Positions 26,394-35,114 of a DNA stretch of 36,911 nucleotides are shown in pieces. A program made the translations under genes and the position numbers. The notes beneath the pieces were generated by a model. That model made no database searches. It worked only from the letters and a program-made list of their open reading frames with translations, and was not told the DNA's origin. The DNA is taken from positions 41,334 through 78,244 of the forward strand of contig PBDY01000005.1 in NCBI GenBank assembly GCA_002717445.1, read 5' to 3'. Within the stretch, counting starts at the first letter, position 1. Every line of letters starts with the position of its first letter. This DNA is from Gammaproteobacteria bacterium. Its GTDB lineage: Bacteria > Pseudomonadota > Gammaproteobacteria > Steroidobacterales > UBA11654.

Positions 26394-27487
26394 TTCACTC
26401 TAAATTGACAATAAAGCGTCAAAATATCCTTGGCATGCCCTTAGGGGATCTTGTCACTTTCTTTAATCAGATTGATGAAAAAGATTACAGGGCAAAACAA
26501 TTGATGCAATGGATTTACTCAAAACAGGTTTTTGACTTTGATCTCATGACCAACTTCAATTTGGAGCTCAGAAACCACCTGAATCAAAACTGTAGCTTGG
26601 AATTTGATGACGCCATACGCAATGAGCTTTCGGATGATGGGACTCAGAAGTGGTTGATAGGAAAAAAAGACAATCAAATCATTGAAACGGTATTTATTCC
26701 AGAAGAAAGACGAGGAACCCTTTGCATCTCAAGCCAAGTTGGGTGTCTCATTGATTGCCCATTTTGTGCGACCGGCCATCAAGGTTTCAACAGGAACCTC
26801 AAATCTAGTGAAATCATTGGTCAAGTCTTATTGGCCAGAAGAGAGCTGAATGAAGAGAGGCTGACAAATATTGTCTTCATGGGCATGGGTGAGCCACTTG
26901 CAAATTATCCAGAGGTGATAAAGGCAATCAAAATATTGAATGATCCCCATGGTTTTGATATTTCAAGACGCAGGATTACGGTGAGCACATCTGGATTGGT
27001 TCCTCAGTTATATAAACTGTCAGAGGAAGTGGGAGTCTCTCTTGCCGTGTCTCTTCATGCAGCCAATGATAAGCTCAGAGATGAGTTGGTGCCGATTAAT
27101 CGAAAGCATCCAATCAAAGAACTATTGGAAGCTTGTTGGCATTATGCGAAAGTTCAAAACCTAAGATCCGTTACATTTGAATACACGATGCTTAAGGGGG
27201 TCAATGATTCAGCCAAAGATGCAAAACAGCTTTCAGAGCTATTAATGAATCAGCCCGCTAAGGTTAACTTGATCCCTTTCAACCCTTTTCCAAGTGTAAA
27301 ATTCAAGCCGACGGATCAAAATCAGATCAATGATTTTAGGAATATCCTTTTGGAATCTGGGATAATGACAACGACCAGAAAAACAAGAGGGGATGACATT
27401 CAGGCTGCTTGTGGTCAATTATCAGGGCAAGTAATGAATCTTGCTAAGAAAACACTGAGACAAAAATTAAAAAAAACATTACATTAA
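26390..27487 (+). CDS. rlmN: dual-specificity 23S rRNA/tRNA adenosine-C2 methyltransferase RlmN
   Basis: Radical-SAM enzyme methylating A2503 of 23S rRNA and A37 of some tRNAs. It is 365 aa. The radical-SAM cluster cysteines are Cys119, Cys123 and Cys126 ([16 protein letters not shown]). Cys112 and the methyl-carrying Cys341 (AACGQL) complete the mechanism. [15 protein letters not shown] and [14 protein letters not shown] are RlmN motifs. The start is uncertain: no ATG lies before conserved sequence, so TTG at 26390 (TTGA overlap with the ndk stop) or TTG at 26405 must be used, neither with a clear Shine-Dalgarno. In E. coli rodZ and ispG follow; here a 36-aa ORF does. Confidence 0.94.
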   Translation: MIHSKLTIKRQNILGMPLGDLVTFFNQIDEKDYRAKQLMQWIYSKQVFDFDLMTNFNLELRNHLNQNCSLEFDDAIRNELSDDGTQKWLIGKKDNQIIETVFIPEERRGTLCISSQVGCLIDCPFCATGHQGFNRNLKSSEIIGQVLLARRELNEERLTNIVFMGMGEPLANYPEVIKAIKILNDPHGFDISRRRITVSTSGLVPQLYKLSEEVGVSLAVSLHAANDKLRDELVPINRKHPIKELLEACWHYAKVQNLRSVTFEYTMLKGVNDSAKDAKQLSELLMNQPAKVNLIPFNPFPSVKFKPTDQNQINDFRNILLESGIMTTTRKTRGDDIQAACGQLSGQVMNLAKKTLRQKLKKTLH

Positions 27488-27508
27488 TACCTTAAACGGA
27501 GAAAACAT

Positions 27509-27619
27509 ATGTCAAACGATGGAAAAACAGAACATTTAGTCGCTCTTAGAGTTATAGCGCTTGTTTGTGCAGGACTTTTTCTGCTGACTTTGGTCGGTAT
27601 GTATATGTCCCATAATTAA
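27509..27619 (+). CDS. 36-residue single-span membrane peptide
   Basis: Not recognised. A small ORF in the gap between rlmN and hisS: ATG at 27509, stop TAA at 27617, 36 residues. A good Shine-Dalgarno GGAG (27498-27501) sits 7 bp before the ATG, better than those of most genes here. The peptide has a short polar start (MSNDGKTEHLV) and one hydrophobic segment (about 12-31, ALRVIALVCAGLFLLTLVG) ending in MYMSHN. It would be a single-pass inner-membrane peptide. It occupies the position of rodZ-ispG in E. coli; RodZ is also single-span, but the peptide is too short to be a remnant with function. hisS starts 6 bp after the stop. Confidence 0.6.
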   Translation: MSNDGKTEHLVALRVIALVCAGLFLLTLVGMYMSHN

Positions 27620-27625
27620 TCGATT

Positions 27626-28900
27626 TTGACTGAGAAAATCAAATCCATCCGAGGAATGCCAACACTGCTTCCGGCAGAGTTAGAGCGTTGGCAGTCAGTT
27701 GAATCAATCATCAAGAAGATCTTATCAAGCTATTCATTTAAGGAGATTCGAACACCATTAGTAGAGAGAACGGAGCTGTTTCAAAGAACCATCGGTGAAC
27801 AGACGGATGTTGTTTCAAAGGAGATGTATTCATTCCTGGATCGCAAAGATCAATCGCTTTCTTTAAGACCGGAAGCAACCGCCGGTGTTGTCAGAGCAGG
27901 CATTGAGAACGGGCTTTTCTATAATCAAACGCAAAAATTATGGTCCATGGGCCCCATGTACCGCTATGAAAGACCTCAAAAGGGCCGGTATCGTCAATTT
28001 CATCAGGTGAATATGGAGGCTTTTGGATTTGAGGGCCCTGGCATCGATGCTGAAATGGTTCTGCTGACATCAAGAGTTTGGAGAAATCTGGGTGTTGATT
28101 CCATACAATTGGAATTGAACTCATTGGGTACAGCAGAAGCGAGAAAAATTTACCGCTCAATTCTTGTTGAATACTTTAATGATCATATTGACTCGCTTGA
28201 TGAGGATTCTCGATTGAGATTGGAAAAGAACCCAATGCGAATTCTGGATAGTAAAAATCCAGAAATGTCTGACGTCATTCAGGCAGCCCCAAAAATGAAT
28301 GATCATTTGGATCAGGAATCAAAAGATCATTTTACTGGTTTGTTAGAACGCTTGGATGGACATGGCATTGAGTATGTCATCAACCCTCGCTTGGTGAGAG
28401 GGTTGGATTATTACACAAAAACAGTATTTGAATGGACAACGAACGAACTGGGCGCTCAAGCCACAGTCTGTGGAGGAGGTCGATACGACGGTTTAGTCAA
28501 ACAATTGGGTGGACAAGATGTCTTTGCCATTGGCTGTGCCATTGGTCTTGAAAGACTGGTGGAACTGGTTGAACTCTCCAATAAAAAAGATCAGAATGGT
28601 CAGCCAAAAATTTATTTCGTTGCTGTCGGCGATAAAGCAGAGGCAAAGTCCTCAAAGTTGGCAGAATTGATTAGAGATCAATTTGAGGACTGTATTCTTG
28701 AGGTGAACCAAGATGGCGGCAGTTTCAAGCAACAGTTTAAGCGTGCTGATCGCTCAGAATCTGACATTGCTCTTATTCTAGGGGATGAAGAGATTCAGAA
28801 TGAGACGATTGGCATTAAGTTAATGAAAGAAGGCGGTGACCAAGAAACCATCCCTGAGGGAAAACTTTTAGACACTATTGCTGAAAGGATTGGCACCTAG
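27626..28900 (+). CDS. hisS: histidyl-tRNA synthetase
   Basis: Class II aminoacyl-tRNA synthetase charging tRNA-His, homodimer, cytosol. It is 424 aa, the E. coli length. KIKSIRGMPTLLPAE at the N-terminus, motif 2 in MYRYERPQKGRYRQFHQ, the histidine-specific blocks LVRGLDYYTKTVFE and GGGRYDGLV, and motif 3 in AIGCAIGLERL are all present. The C-terminal anticodon-binding domain spans about 325-420. The start is TTG at 27626 (TTG ACT GAG AAA), because the first ATG (Met11) lies inside the conserved N-terminus; no strong ribosome binding site, so coupling to the small ORF just upstream is plausible. Confidence 0.97.
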   Translation: MTEKIKSIRGMPTLLPAELERWQSVESIIKKILSSYSFKEIRTPLVERTELFQRTIGEQTDVVSKEMYSFLDRKDQSLSLRPEATAGVVRAGIENGLFYNQTQKLWSMGPMYRYERPQKGRYRQFHQVNMEAFGFEGPGIDAEMVLLTSRVWRNLGVDSIQLELNSLGTAEARKIYRSILVEYFNDHIDSLDEDSRLRLEKNPMRILDSKNPEMSDVIQAAPKMNDHLDQESKDHFTGLLERLDGHGIEYVINPRLVRGLDYYTKTVFEWTTNELGAQATVCGGGRYDGLVKQLGGQDVFAIGCAIGLERLVELVELSNKKDQNGQPKIYFVAVGDKAEAKSSKLAELIRDQFEDCILEVNQDGGSFKQQFKRADRSESDIALILGDEEIQNETIGIKLMKEGGDQETIPEGKLLDTIAERIGT

Positions 28901-28916
28901 GATTAAGGGAATTGTT

Positions 28917-29576
28917 ATGAATGATAATTTAACAGACCAACAACAGGCAGAGATTGTTAAGAAATGGCTCAAGGACAATGGTTTATTCATTGTCGCGTCA
29001 TTCGGTATCGCAATTTCTGGAGTATTTGGGATGCAGTACTATAAAAACAGCAACTTGAAGCAGGCTGAGAATGCTTCGAGACTCTATGCAGACATGGAAT
29101 TTTCTGTCAGGCAAAAAAGGTTGTCGCAAGCTCAAACAATACTTCAACAAATGGACAATGACTTTTCTGGATCGGCCTATCAGATACAAAGTCATCTCTC
29201 CATGGCCAAGCTTTTCATGGATTCTCTGGATTATGACAATGCGATCACGCAACTTGAATTTGTTCTAGAGCAAGCAGACGATGAGAATTTTTCAATGGTT
29301 GCAAGACAGAGAATTGCAAGAATATACATTGAAAAAGGTGATTTCCAAGATGCGCTCGATCTGCTTGGAAAAGCAGAATTTCCAGAAGCTTTTGAAGCAC
29401 AATTTGAAATCATCAAGGGCGACGCATACCTAGGAATGGGAGAAGAAGAGAATGCCAGGAGTGCTTATGAAATCGCACTGAAATCTCTCTCACCCGGTTC
29501 TTTTGCATATGATTTTACAAAAATGAAGTTCGAGCAGATTAACCAAAATAATGAGGATGAAGATACCCAAACATGA
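28917..29576 (+). CDS. yfgM: YfgM-like Sec-translocon ancillary protein (TPR, single membrane anchor)
   Basis: 219 aa from the ATG at 28917, which has AAGGGA 6-12 bp upstream. The frame is open from 28878 inside hisS, but that extension is rejected. An N-terminal cytoplasmic stretch and one membrane helix (about 22-40, GLFIVASFGIAISGVFGMQYY) are followed by periplasmic TPR-like helices (LSMAKLFMDSLDYDNAITQL; ARIYIEKGDFQDALDLL). This architecture and the hisS-yfgM-bamB-der order match E. coli YfgM, a SecYEG-associated partner of PpiD. The stop overlaps bamB by four bases (ATGA). Confidence 0.9.
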   Translation: MNDNLTDQQQAEIVKKWLKDNGLFIVASFGIAISGVFGMQYYKNSNLKQAENASRLYADMEFSVRQKRLSQAQTILQQMDNDFSGSAYQIQSHLSMAKLFMDSLDYDNAITQLEFVLEQADDENFSMVARQRIARIYIEKGDFQDALDLLGKAEFPEAFEAQFEIIKGDAYLGMGEEENARSAYEIALKSLSPGSFAYDFTKMKFEQINQNNEDEDTQT

Positions 29577-30775
29577 TGAATATGCGAGACAGAATGCAAA
29601 CATCCTTTTTTTCATCGAGACTTACTAAGGCGCTGTGTCTTTTTCTATTTATTCAAGGCTGCTCATTTTTTGGTGGCGATGACGAGGAAGCATTTGACCA
29701 GCCCGCAGAGTTGGTAGATTTCACGCCTGCACTTGATGTAGATCGTGAATGGAAGACATCAATCGGAAAAGGGCATGAAGGCCTAGATCTTATGCTCAGA
29801 CCAGACACAGACGGAGAAACAATTTACGCTGCCAGCTTTGACGGAAACGTCATGGCCATCAATATGAAATCCGGAAATAAATTATGGAGAGAGAGTTTTG
29901 ATATGGCATTCACAGCTGGACCAACCTATCGCAATGGGATTCTGGTTCTTGGAACCAATGATGGCGAACTGCTAACCCTTGATTCCATGACAGGAGAAAA
30001 AATATGGATGAGCGAGCTCAGTAGTGAAGTTCTCGCACCCGTTGCCATTAAAGATGAATCAATATTTGTTCGCTCAGTGGATGGAAATCTCAGGTCTTAT
30101 TCGGTCAATGATGGCAGTGTGGAGTGGACCTCTTCCCACGATGTCCCAAGACTCAGTCTAAGAGGAACATCTGCACCGGTTGTGATATCAAATGCAGTGA
30201 TATGTGGGTTCGATGACGGCAAAGTTACTGCTTATGATTTAACGGATGGCAGCCTTCTTTGGGAAACCATGTTGACCCCTCCCGGAGGAAGGACAGAGAT
30301 TGAAAAAATCAGTGACATTGATGCTCCTTTGGTGATTTATGGAAATGAAGTCTATGCTGGAAGCTATCAAGGCGCATTGGCTGCACTGGCAATTGAGAGC
30401 GGCAATATCATTTGGCTGACCGACGCGTCGATGTATGCCGGAATGGATGTCGATGATGATGTTGTCTTCGCCTCAGAAGCGGATGGCACAATCAGAGCTT
30501 TCTCAAGATTTACAGGACGAGAAGTTTGGAAAAAAGAAACGCTACTGCATCGTTATCCAACTGCGCCTGCAATCATTGGTGATGCAATTGTTGTTGGAGA
30601 TCTTGAGGGTTATCTTCATTGGTTGAACAAAGAAGATGGTGAGATTCTGCAAAGAGCCAGTATCGGTTCAGATAAAATTACGTCATCACCACTGGTGATC
30701 GGTGACTCAATATATGTGCAAACGGATGGAGGAAACCTCTTTTCTGTAAAAGCCCCGAACGAATCTTCTCAATAA
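29573..30775 (+). CDS. bamB: outer membrane protein assembly factor BamB
   Basis: Lipoprotein of the BAM complex that inserts beta-barrel proteins into the outer membrane. It is 400 aa (E. coli 392). A lipoprotein signal with the lipobox IQGC puts the lipidated cysteine at Cys30. The mature part is an eight-bladed beta-propeller of PQQ/WD-like repeats, visible as recurring blocks such as IYAASFDGNVMAINMKSGN, LVLGTNDGELLTLDSMTGE and VISNAVICGFDDGKVTAYD. Several in-frame ATGs (29573, 29576, 29582, 29594) are possible starts. The first overlaps the yfgM stop. der follows 15 bp later. Confidence 0.95.
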   Translation: MMNMRDRMQTSFFSSRLTKALCLFLFIQGCSFFGGDDEEAFDQPAELVDFTPALDVDREWKTSIGKGHEGLDLMLRPDTDGETIYAASFDGNVMAINMKSGNKLWRESFDMAFTAGPTYRNGILVLGTNDGELLTLDSMTGEKIWMSELSSEVLAPVAIKDESIFVRSVDGNLRSYSVNDGSVEWTSSHDVPRLSLRGTSAPVVISNAVICGFDDGKVTAYDLTDGSLLWETMLTPPGGRTEIEKISDIDAPLVIYGNEVYAGSYQGALAALAIESGNIIWLTDASMYAGMDVDDDVVFASEADGTIRAFSRFTGREVWKKETLLHRYPTAPAIIGDAIVVGDLEGYLHWLNKEDGEILQRASIGSDKITSSPLVIGDSIYVQTDGGNLFSVKAPNESSQ

Positions 30776-30790
30776 GATGAGGGCCGTGTT

Positions 30791-32191
30791 ATGTTACCCA
30801 TTGTTGCCATAGTCGGAAGACCCAATGTCGGAAAATCAACTCTATTTAATCAGCTGACCGGTACCACAGCAGCACTGGTGGCTGATTTTGAGGGGCTGAC
30901 TCGAGACCGCATATACGGCCATATCCAATCTGAAAACAATGAAATCATTCTCATTGATACGGGTGGACTGGACTTTGATCATGGTGAATTATCTCAAACC
31001 ATCCAAGAGCAGACTGCAACTGCGATTGAGGAAGCAGATTTAATTTGTTTTCTAGTGGATGGTCGAGAAGGTCTTGCCAATAGCGATCGTGAGGTAGCCC
31101 TTGATCTTAGAAAAAAAGACAAAGACACAATTTTAGTGATCAATAAGGTTGAAGGCATGTCGACCGAAAATTTGGAAGCAGAATTTTATAGCTTAGGCTT
31201 TAAGGAAATGATCTCTATCTCTGCCAAACGAGGGGATTACTGCAATGAACTGATTGATTTGATTGAGCAAAAAATTGATCAACCGATGGATGATTCTTCA
31301 GCTCGTGAACTGGATGAAAATGAGATGTCGATTGCATTGGTTGGGAGACCCAATGTTGGAAAATCAACGTTTATAAACTCTTTCATTAAAGAAGATCGAT
31401 TGCTGACACAAAATAGACCTGGCACAACTCGAGACAGCATATTCATTGATTTTAATTACAAGGGCACATCGCTTGTGCTGATCGATACCGCTGGCATTAG
31501 AAAGAAGAAAAAGGTTGATGAAACCATTGAGAAGTTCAGTGTTGTCAAAGCACTTCAAGCCATTGATCTTTCAGATTCAGTCGTTGTAATCATTGATGCT
31601 TCAGAGGGCATCACCGATCAGGATCTTTCTCTGATTGGTTTGGTGATTAATTCAGGCAGGGCATTCTGTATTGCTTTGAATAAATACGATCTTTTGGATG
31701 ATGACCAAAAAGAACAATTAGAAAGACAAATTAAGCGAAGACTCAAATTTGCCAGCTTCATTGAAACAGTGGAAATCTCAGCATTGAAGTCAATGCAACT
31801 CAAAAAAGCGATCAACACAGCCATTGAGTCAGCAAAAAGCTCCATGCAGGATGTCACTACCTCTAAGATTTCTGCTTTGATCGAGAAGTTGACACAGACA
31901 AAACCTCCTCCCTACGTTCAAGGCAGAAGGATTAAGCTCAAGTATGCAACGCAGGTCAATCATCAACCGCCTACATTTATTATTTATGGGACTCAAACGA
32001 GCAAGCTCAGAGACAACTACAAGAGGTTCTTAGAATCGCAGATTCGAAAAGCATTCAACTTCAAAGGAACTCCCATCCGATTGATCTTCAAAGATGGAGA
32101 AAACCCATTTGCAGGAAAGCGCAATAAGCTCACCATGCGTCAATGGAAAAAAAGAAGACGAATCATTCGCATGAGAAAGAAAAAGAAGTAG
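30791..32191 (+). CDS. der: ribosome biogenesis GTPase Der (EngA)
   Basis: Essential double-GTPase for 50S subunit assembly. It is 466 aa with two G domains: the first P-loop is GRPNVGKST (9-17), with switch/G3 DTGGLDF and G4 NKVEG. The second P-loop is GRPNVGKST (185-193), with DTAGIRKKKK and G4 NKYD. The C-terminal KH-like domain (about 355-440) includes PPTFIIYGTQ and is followed by a very basic tail (KKRRRIIRMRKKKK). GAGGG 6-10 bp before the ATG is the ribosome binding site. The stop lies two bases from that of convergent xseA. Confidence 0.97.
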   Translation: MLPIVAIVGRPNVGKSTLFNQLTGTTAALVADFEGLTRDRIYGHIQSENNEIILIDTGGLDFDHGELSQTIQEQTATAIEEADLICFLVDGREGLANSDREVALDLRKKDKDTILVINKVEGMSTENLEAEFYSLGFKEMISISAKRGDYCNELIDLIEQKIDQPMDDSSARELDENEMSIALVGRPNVGKSTFINSFIKEDRLLTQNRPGTTRDSIFIDFNYKGTSLVLIDTAGIRKKKKVDETIEKFSVVKALQAIDLSDSVVVIIDASEGITDQDLSLIGLVINSGRAFCIALNKYDLLDDDQKEQLERQIKRRLKFASFIETVEISALKSMQLKKAINTAIESAKSSMQDVTTSKISALIEKLTQTKPPPYVQGRRIKLKYATQVNHQPPTFIIYGTQTSKLRDNYKRFLESQIRKAFNFKGTPIRLIFKDGENPFAGKRNKLTMRQWKKRRRIIRMRKKKK

Positions 32192-32193
32192 TT

Positions 32194-33543
32194 TTAGTCC
32201 TTATCTATCCTCTCAACTTTAGACATAAAGGAGCCGTCAGATAGTTTTGTTTTGACCGACGCACCCGGTGAAATGTTTCTGATTGATTTTATGCTTTTGT
32301 CGTCTTTGGTCGTCACCACTGCATAACCTCTATTCAATAATTGAAGTGGGGATGCGCTTTCTAATTGTGTTGTGAGGATTGAAAAGCGATTTTTTTTGCT
32401 CTCAATGATGCCCATTAAGGCATTGAGGAATGCCATCTTTTTGATTTCAAGATTTTGTTTCTCTGTTTCAATGTTGTTTTTAGGATTGGATGCCAAAAGC
32501 TTTGACAAGGAAATTCTAAAAATATTAGTCAGATCCTTTAATTGCATCATGGGCAAATTGCGCATCTTCTCATCAATGAGATCAAGCTTTTGCAGATTCA
32601 ATTGTAATTTTGAATGCGGATGACTCGCTTGCATTCGAAGAGAAGAGGATTTCAATCGATGCTTAAAGTCGGTAATTTTTCGATCAGCAAGTTGGTTCAT
32701 ATCAAATATAAACCGATTCAATTGATCCATTATTTCATTTATTGACGGAAGAGCAATTTCGGCTGCTGCAGTGGGCGTAGCAGCCCTTAAATCTGCGACC
32801 AAGTCCGTTATGGTAAAGTCGGTTTCATGCCCAATCCCTGAAATGATCGGAATGCGTGAGTTAAAAATTGAACGCGCAACCAATTCTTCATTGAAGCACC
32901 AAAGGTCTTCAAGAGAGCCGCCACCTCTGGCAACAATCAAGACATCGCATTCCTTTCTCTCATTGGCATCATCGATTGCTGAAGCAATTTGTTGAGTGGC
33001 TTCATTGCCCTGTACAAGAGTGGGATAAACAATGACATTGACCAACGAATATCGTCTCTTAATGGTTTTCAATATGTCTTGAACTGCTGCACCCTTTGGC
33101 GATGTGATCAGCCCAATGGTTTCCGGTATTTCCGGAAGAGGCAATTTATGTTCCTCATCAAACAGTCCTTCTTTTAGGAGCGTTTGTTTCAAGAGTTCAA
33201 ATTTTTGCCTAAGCAGCCCTTCGCCGCTTTCTTCGGCATACTCGACAATCAACTGAAATTCACCCCTTTGCTTATAGAGACCTACTTTTGCTCTAGCAAG
33301 TATTTGCATCCCATCTTTTAGGGAAAAATCTAGAGACTGATTTTGCATTCTAAACATGGCACAGCGAACACTGGCTGACTCATCTTTCAGTGAGAAATAA
33401 ACATGGCCTGCAGCAGATCTCATTAAATTTGATACCTCTCCTTCAACCCAAATGACACCGAATGTTTGTGTCAGAGTTGAGGCTACCTCATCGTTCAATT
33501 CTGAAATAGTGTATATATGTTCTTGGCTATCAAATGGTTCCAT
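32194..33543 (-). CDS. xseA: exodeoxyribonuclease VII large subunit
   Basis: Catalytic subunit of the single-strand exonuclease, working with several XseB copies (xseB is not in the window). It is 449 aa (E. coli 456). An N-terminal OB-fold (about 10-105; YTISELNDEVASTLTQTFG, WVEGEVSNLMRSAAGHVYF) precedes the catalytic core with ARGGGSLEDLWCFNEE and GHETDFTITDLVADLRAATP. A long coiled-coil region (about 270-400) is followed by the C-terminal NRGYAVV motif. ATG at 33543. A TATAAT at 33552-33557 (minus) lies so close that a transcript from it would have almost no leader. Divergent from guaB, as in E. coli. Confidence 0.96.
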   Translation of the reverse strand: MEPFDSQEHIYTISELNDEVASTLTQTFGVIWVEGEVSNLMRSAAGHVYFSLKDESASVRCAMFRMQNQSLDFSLKDGMQILARAKVGLYKQRGEFQLIVEYAEESGEGLLRQKFELLKQTLLKEGLFDEEHKLPLPEIPETIGLITSPKGAAVQDILKTIKRRYSLVNVIVYPTLVQGNEATQQIASAIDDANERKECDVLIVARGGGSLEDLWCFNEELVARSIFNSRIPIISGIGHETDFTITDLVADLRAATPTAAAEIALPSINEIMDQLNRFIFDMNQLADRKITDFKHRLKSSSLRMQASHPHSKLQLNLQKLDLIDEKMRNLPMMQLKDLTNIFRISLSKLLASNPKNNIETEKQNLEIKKMAFLNALMGIIESKKNRFSILTTQLESASPLQLLNRGYAVVTTKDDKSIKSIRNISPGASVKTKLSDGSFMSKVERIDKD

Positions 33544-33577
33544 AAGAAAAAATTATACAAAATTGAAGAGGCTTAAG

Positions 33578-33605
33578 TTTACAAATAGTCTAAGCAGTGT
33601 AAAAT
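33578..33605 (+). promoter_or_regulatory. candidate sigma-70 promoter for guaBA
   Basis: TTTACA (33578-33583, 5/6 to -35), a 16-bp spacer, and TAAAAT (33600-33605, 5/6 to -10). Predicted transcription start is near 33612, about 30 nt before the guaB ATG at 33642. It is the best plus-strand promoter match I see in the window. Confidence 0.55.
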
Positions 33606-33641
33606 CCCATTGACAAATCCATCACATAAATGGAGATGTCA

Positions 33642-35108
33642 ATGACGACAGAGAAAACAGCTTTAACATTCGATGATGTACTTCTCAAACCGAGCTACTC
33701 GGATGTCCTCCCACGCGAAACCGATCTTGCAACACGACTGACAAAAAATATCTCCATTCGTATCCCTTTACTATCTGCTGCAATGGATACTGTGACTGAA
33801 TATCAGCTCGCAATAGCGATCGCTCAAGAAGGTGGCATAGGGATCATTCACAAGAATTTCAGCATTGAAGATCAAGCCTCTCAAGTCAATAGAGTGAAAA
33901 AGTTTGCTAGCGGGATCATCTCTGATCCGGTCACTGTCAGTTCCGATATCACCATCAGAGAGGTATTGGAAATCACAAAATTTAATAACATCTCAGGCGT
34001 GCCGGTTGTGGATAATGGCGTAACCGTTGGTATTGTGACCAATCGCGATCTTCGCTTTGAGACAAATCTTGATGGCTTGGTGAGTTCGGTAATGACACCT
34101 CAGGATAAACTGGTCACTGTGAAAGAAGGCGCCGATGAAGAAGAGGTCTTAAAACTGCTTCACCAACACCGAATTGAAAAGGTGCTCGTCGTCGATGACT
34201 CTTTTCAGTTAAGAGGAATGGTCACTGCGAAGGATTTTCAAAAAGCAACAGACTTCCCTCTGGCATCCAAAGATCAAAATGGGGCGCTCTTGGTGGGTGC
34301 AGCTGTTGGCGTTGGTGATGGAACAGAAGAAAGAGTAGAGGCCTTAAGCGCAGCAGGCGTGGACGTAATTGTTGTCGATACAGCCCACGCTCATACTGAG
34401 GGCGTGATCAATCAGGTGAAAGCAATAAAGGCCATGCATTCCGATCTGGAAATTATTGCAGGCAACATTGCAACGGGCGAAGCCGCGAAAGCGCTTTCAG
34501 AGGCAGGCGCAGACGCAGTCAAAGTTGGAATTGGTCCGGGTTCAATTTGTACCACTCGAGTGGTTGCGGGTGCTGGCATGCCACAAATCACAGCGATTGT
34601 GGATGTTGCAGCAGAACTCAATAATACTCAAACCTGCATTATTTCAGATGGCGGCATTCGTTACTCAGGAGACATTGCAAAAGCCATTGCAGCGGGTGCT
34701 GATAGCATCATGCTTGGAAGCTTATTTGCTGGAACTGAAGAATCTCCTGGTGAGATTGAGCTTTATCAGGGAAGAAGCTTCAAATCATACCGTGGAATGG
34801 GTTCACTGGGCGCAATGGCACAGAAACATGGTTCCAGAGATCGATACTTTCAGAGCGATGTCGAAGAAGCAGAAAAATTGGTTCCAGAAGGCATCGAGGG
34901 AAGGGTTCCTTATAAGGGCAAGTTATCAAAAATTATAGAGCAGCTTGTTGGCGGATTGCGTCAGTCAATGGGATATACAGGATGCAAGAACATCGAGGAA
35001 CTCCAGAGCAATACAGAATTCGTAAGGATCACTGATTCTGGAAAAAGAGAAGGGCACGTTCATGACGTCAGTATTACCAAAGAAGCACCCAATTATTCTG
35101 TCGATTAG
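33642..35108 (+). CDS. guaB: inosine-5'-monophosphate dehydrogenase
   Basis: NAD-dependent oxidation of IMP to XMP, the committed step of GMP synthesis. It is 488 aa (E. coli 488). The N-terminal [20 protein letters not shown] is diagnostic. Two CBS domains (about 90-200; [37 protein letters not shown]) are inserted in the TIM barrel. Catalytic Cys303 lies in the loop [18 protein letters not shown], and the flap Arg-Tyr in GSRDRYFQ. Three in-frame ATGs occur at the start (33630, 33636, 33642). GGAG at 33632-33635 is 6 bp before the third, so I choose 33642. guaA follows 6 bp after the stop. Confidence 0.97.
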   Translation: MTTEKTALTFDDVLLKPSYSDVLPRETDLATRLTKNISIRIPLLSAAMDTVTEYQLAIAIAQEGGIGIIHKNFSIEDQASQVNRVKKFASGIISDPVTVSSDITIREVLEITKFNNISGVPVVDNGVTVGIVTNRDLRFETNLDGLVSSVMTPQDKLVTVKEGADEEEVLKLLHQHRIEKVLVVDDSFQLRGMVTAKDFQKATDFPLASKDQNGALLVGAAVGVGDGTEERVEALSAAGVDVIVVDTAHAHTEGVINQVKAIKAMHSDLEIIAGNIATGEAAKALSEAGADAVKVGIGPGSICTTRVVAGAGMPQITAIVDVAAELNNTQTCIISDGGIRYSGDIAKAIAAGADSIMLGSLFAGTEESPGEIELYQGRSFKSYRGMGSLGAMAQKHGSRDRYFQSDVEEAEKLVPEGIEGRVPYKGKLSKIIEQLVGGLRQSMGYTGCKNIEELQSNTEFVRITDSGKREGHVHDVSITKEAPNYSVD

Positions 35109-35114
35109 TTTTTA

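Noticed and set aside
34456-34938. 160-aa open frame inside guaB
   Set aside because: Shifted-frame shadow of guaB; composition and lack of start signals argue against a gene.
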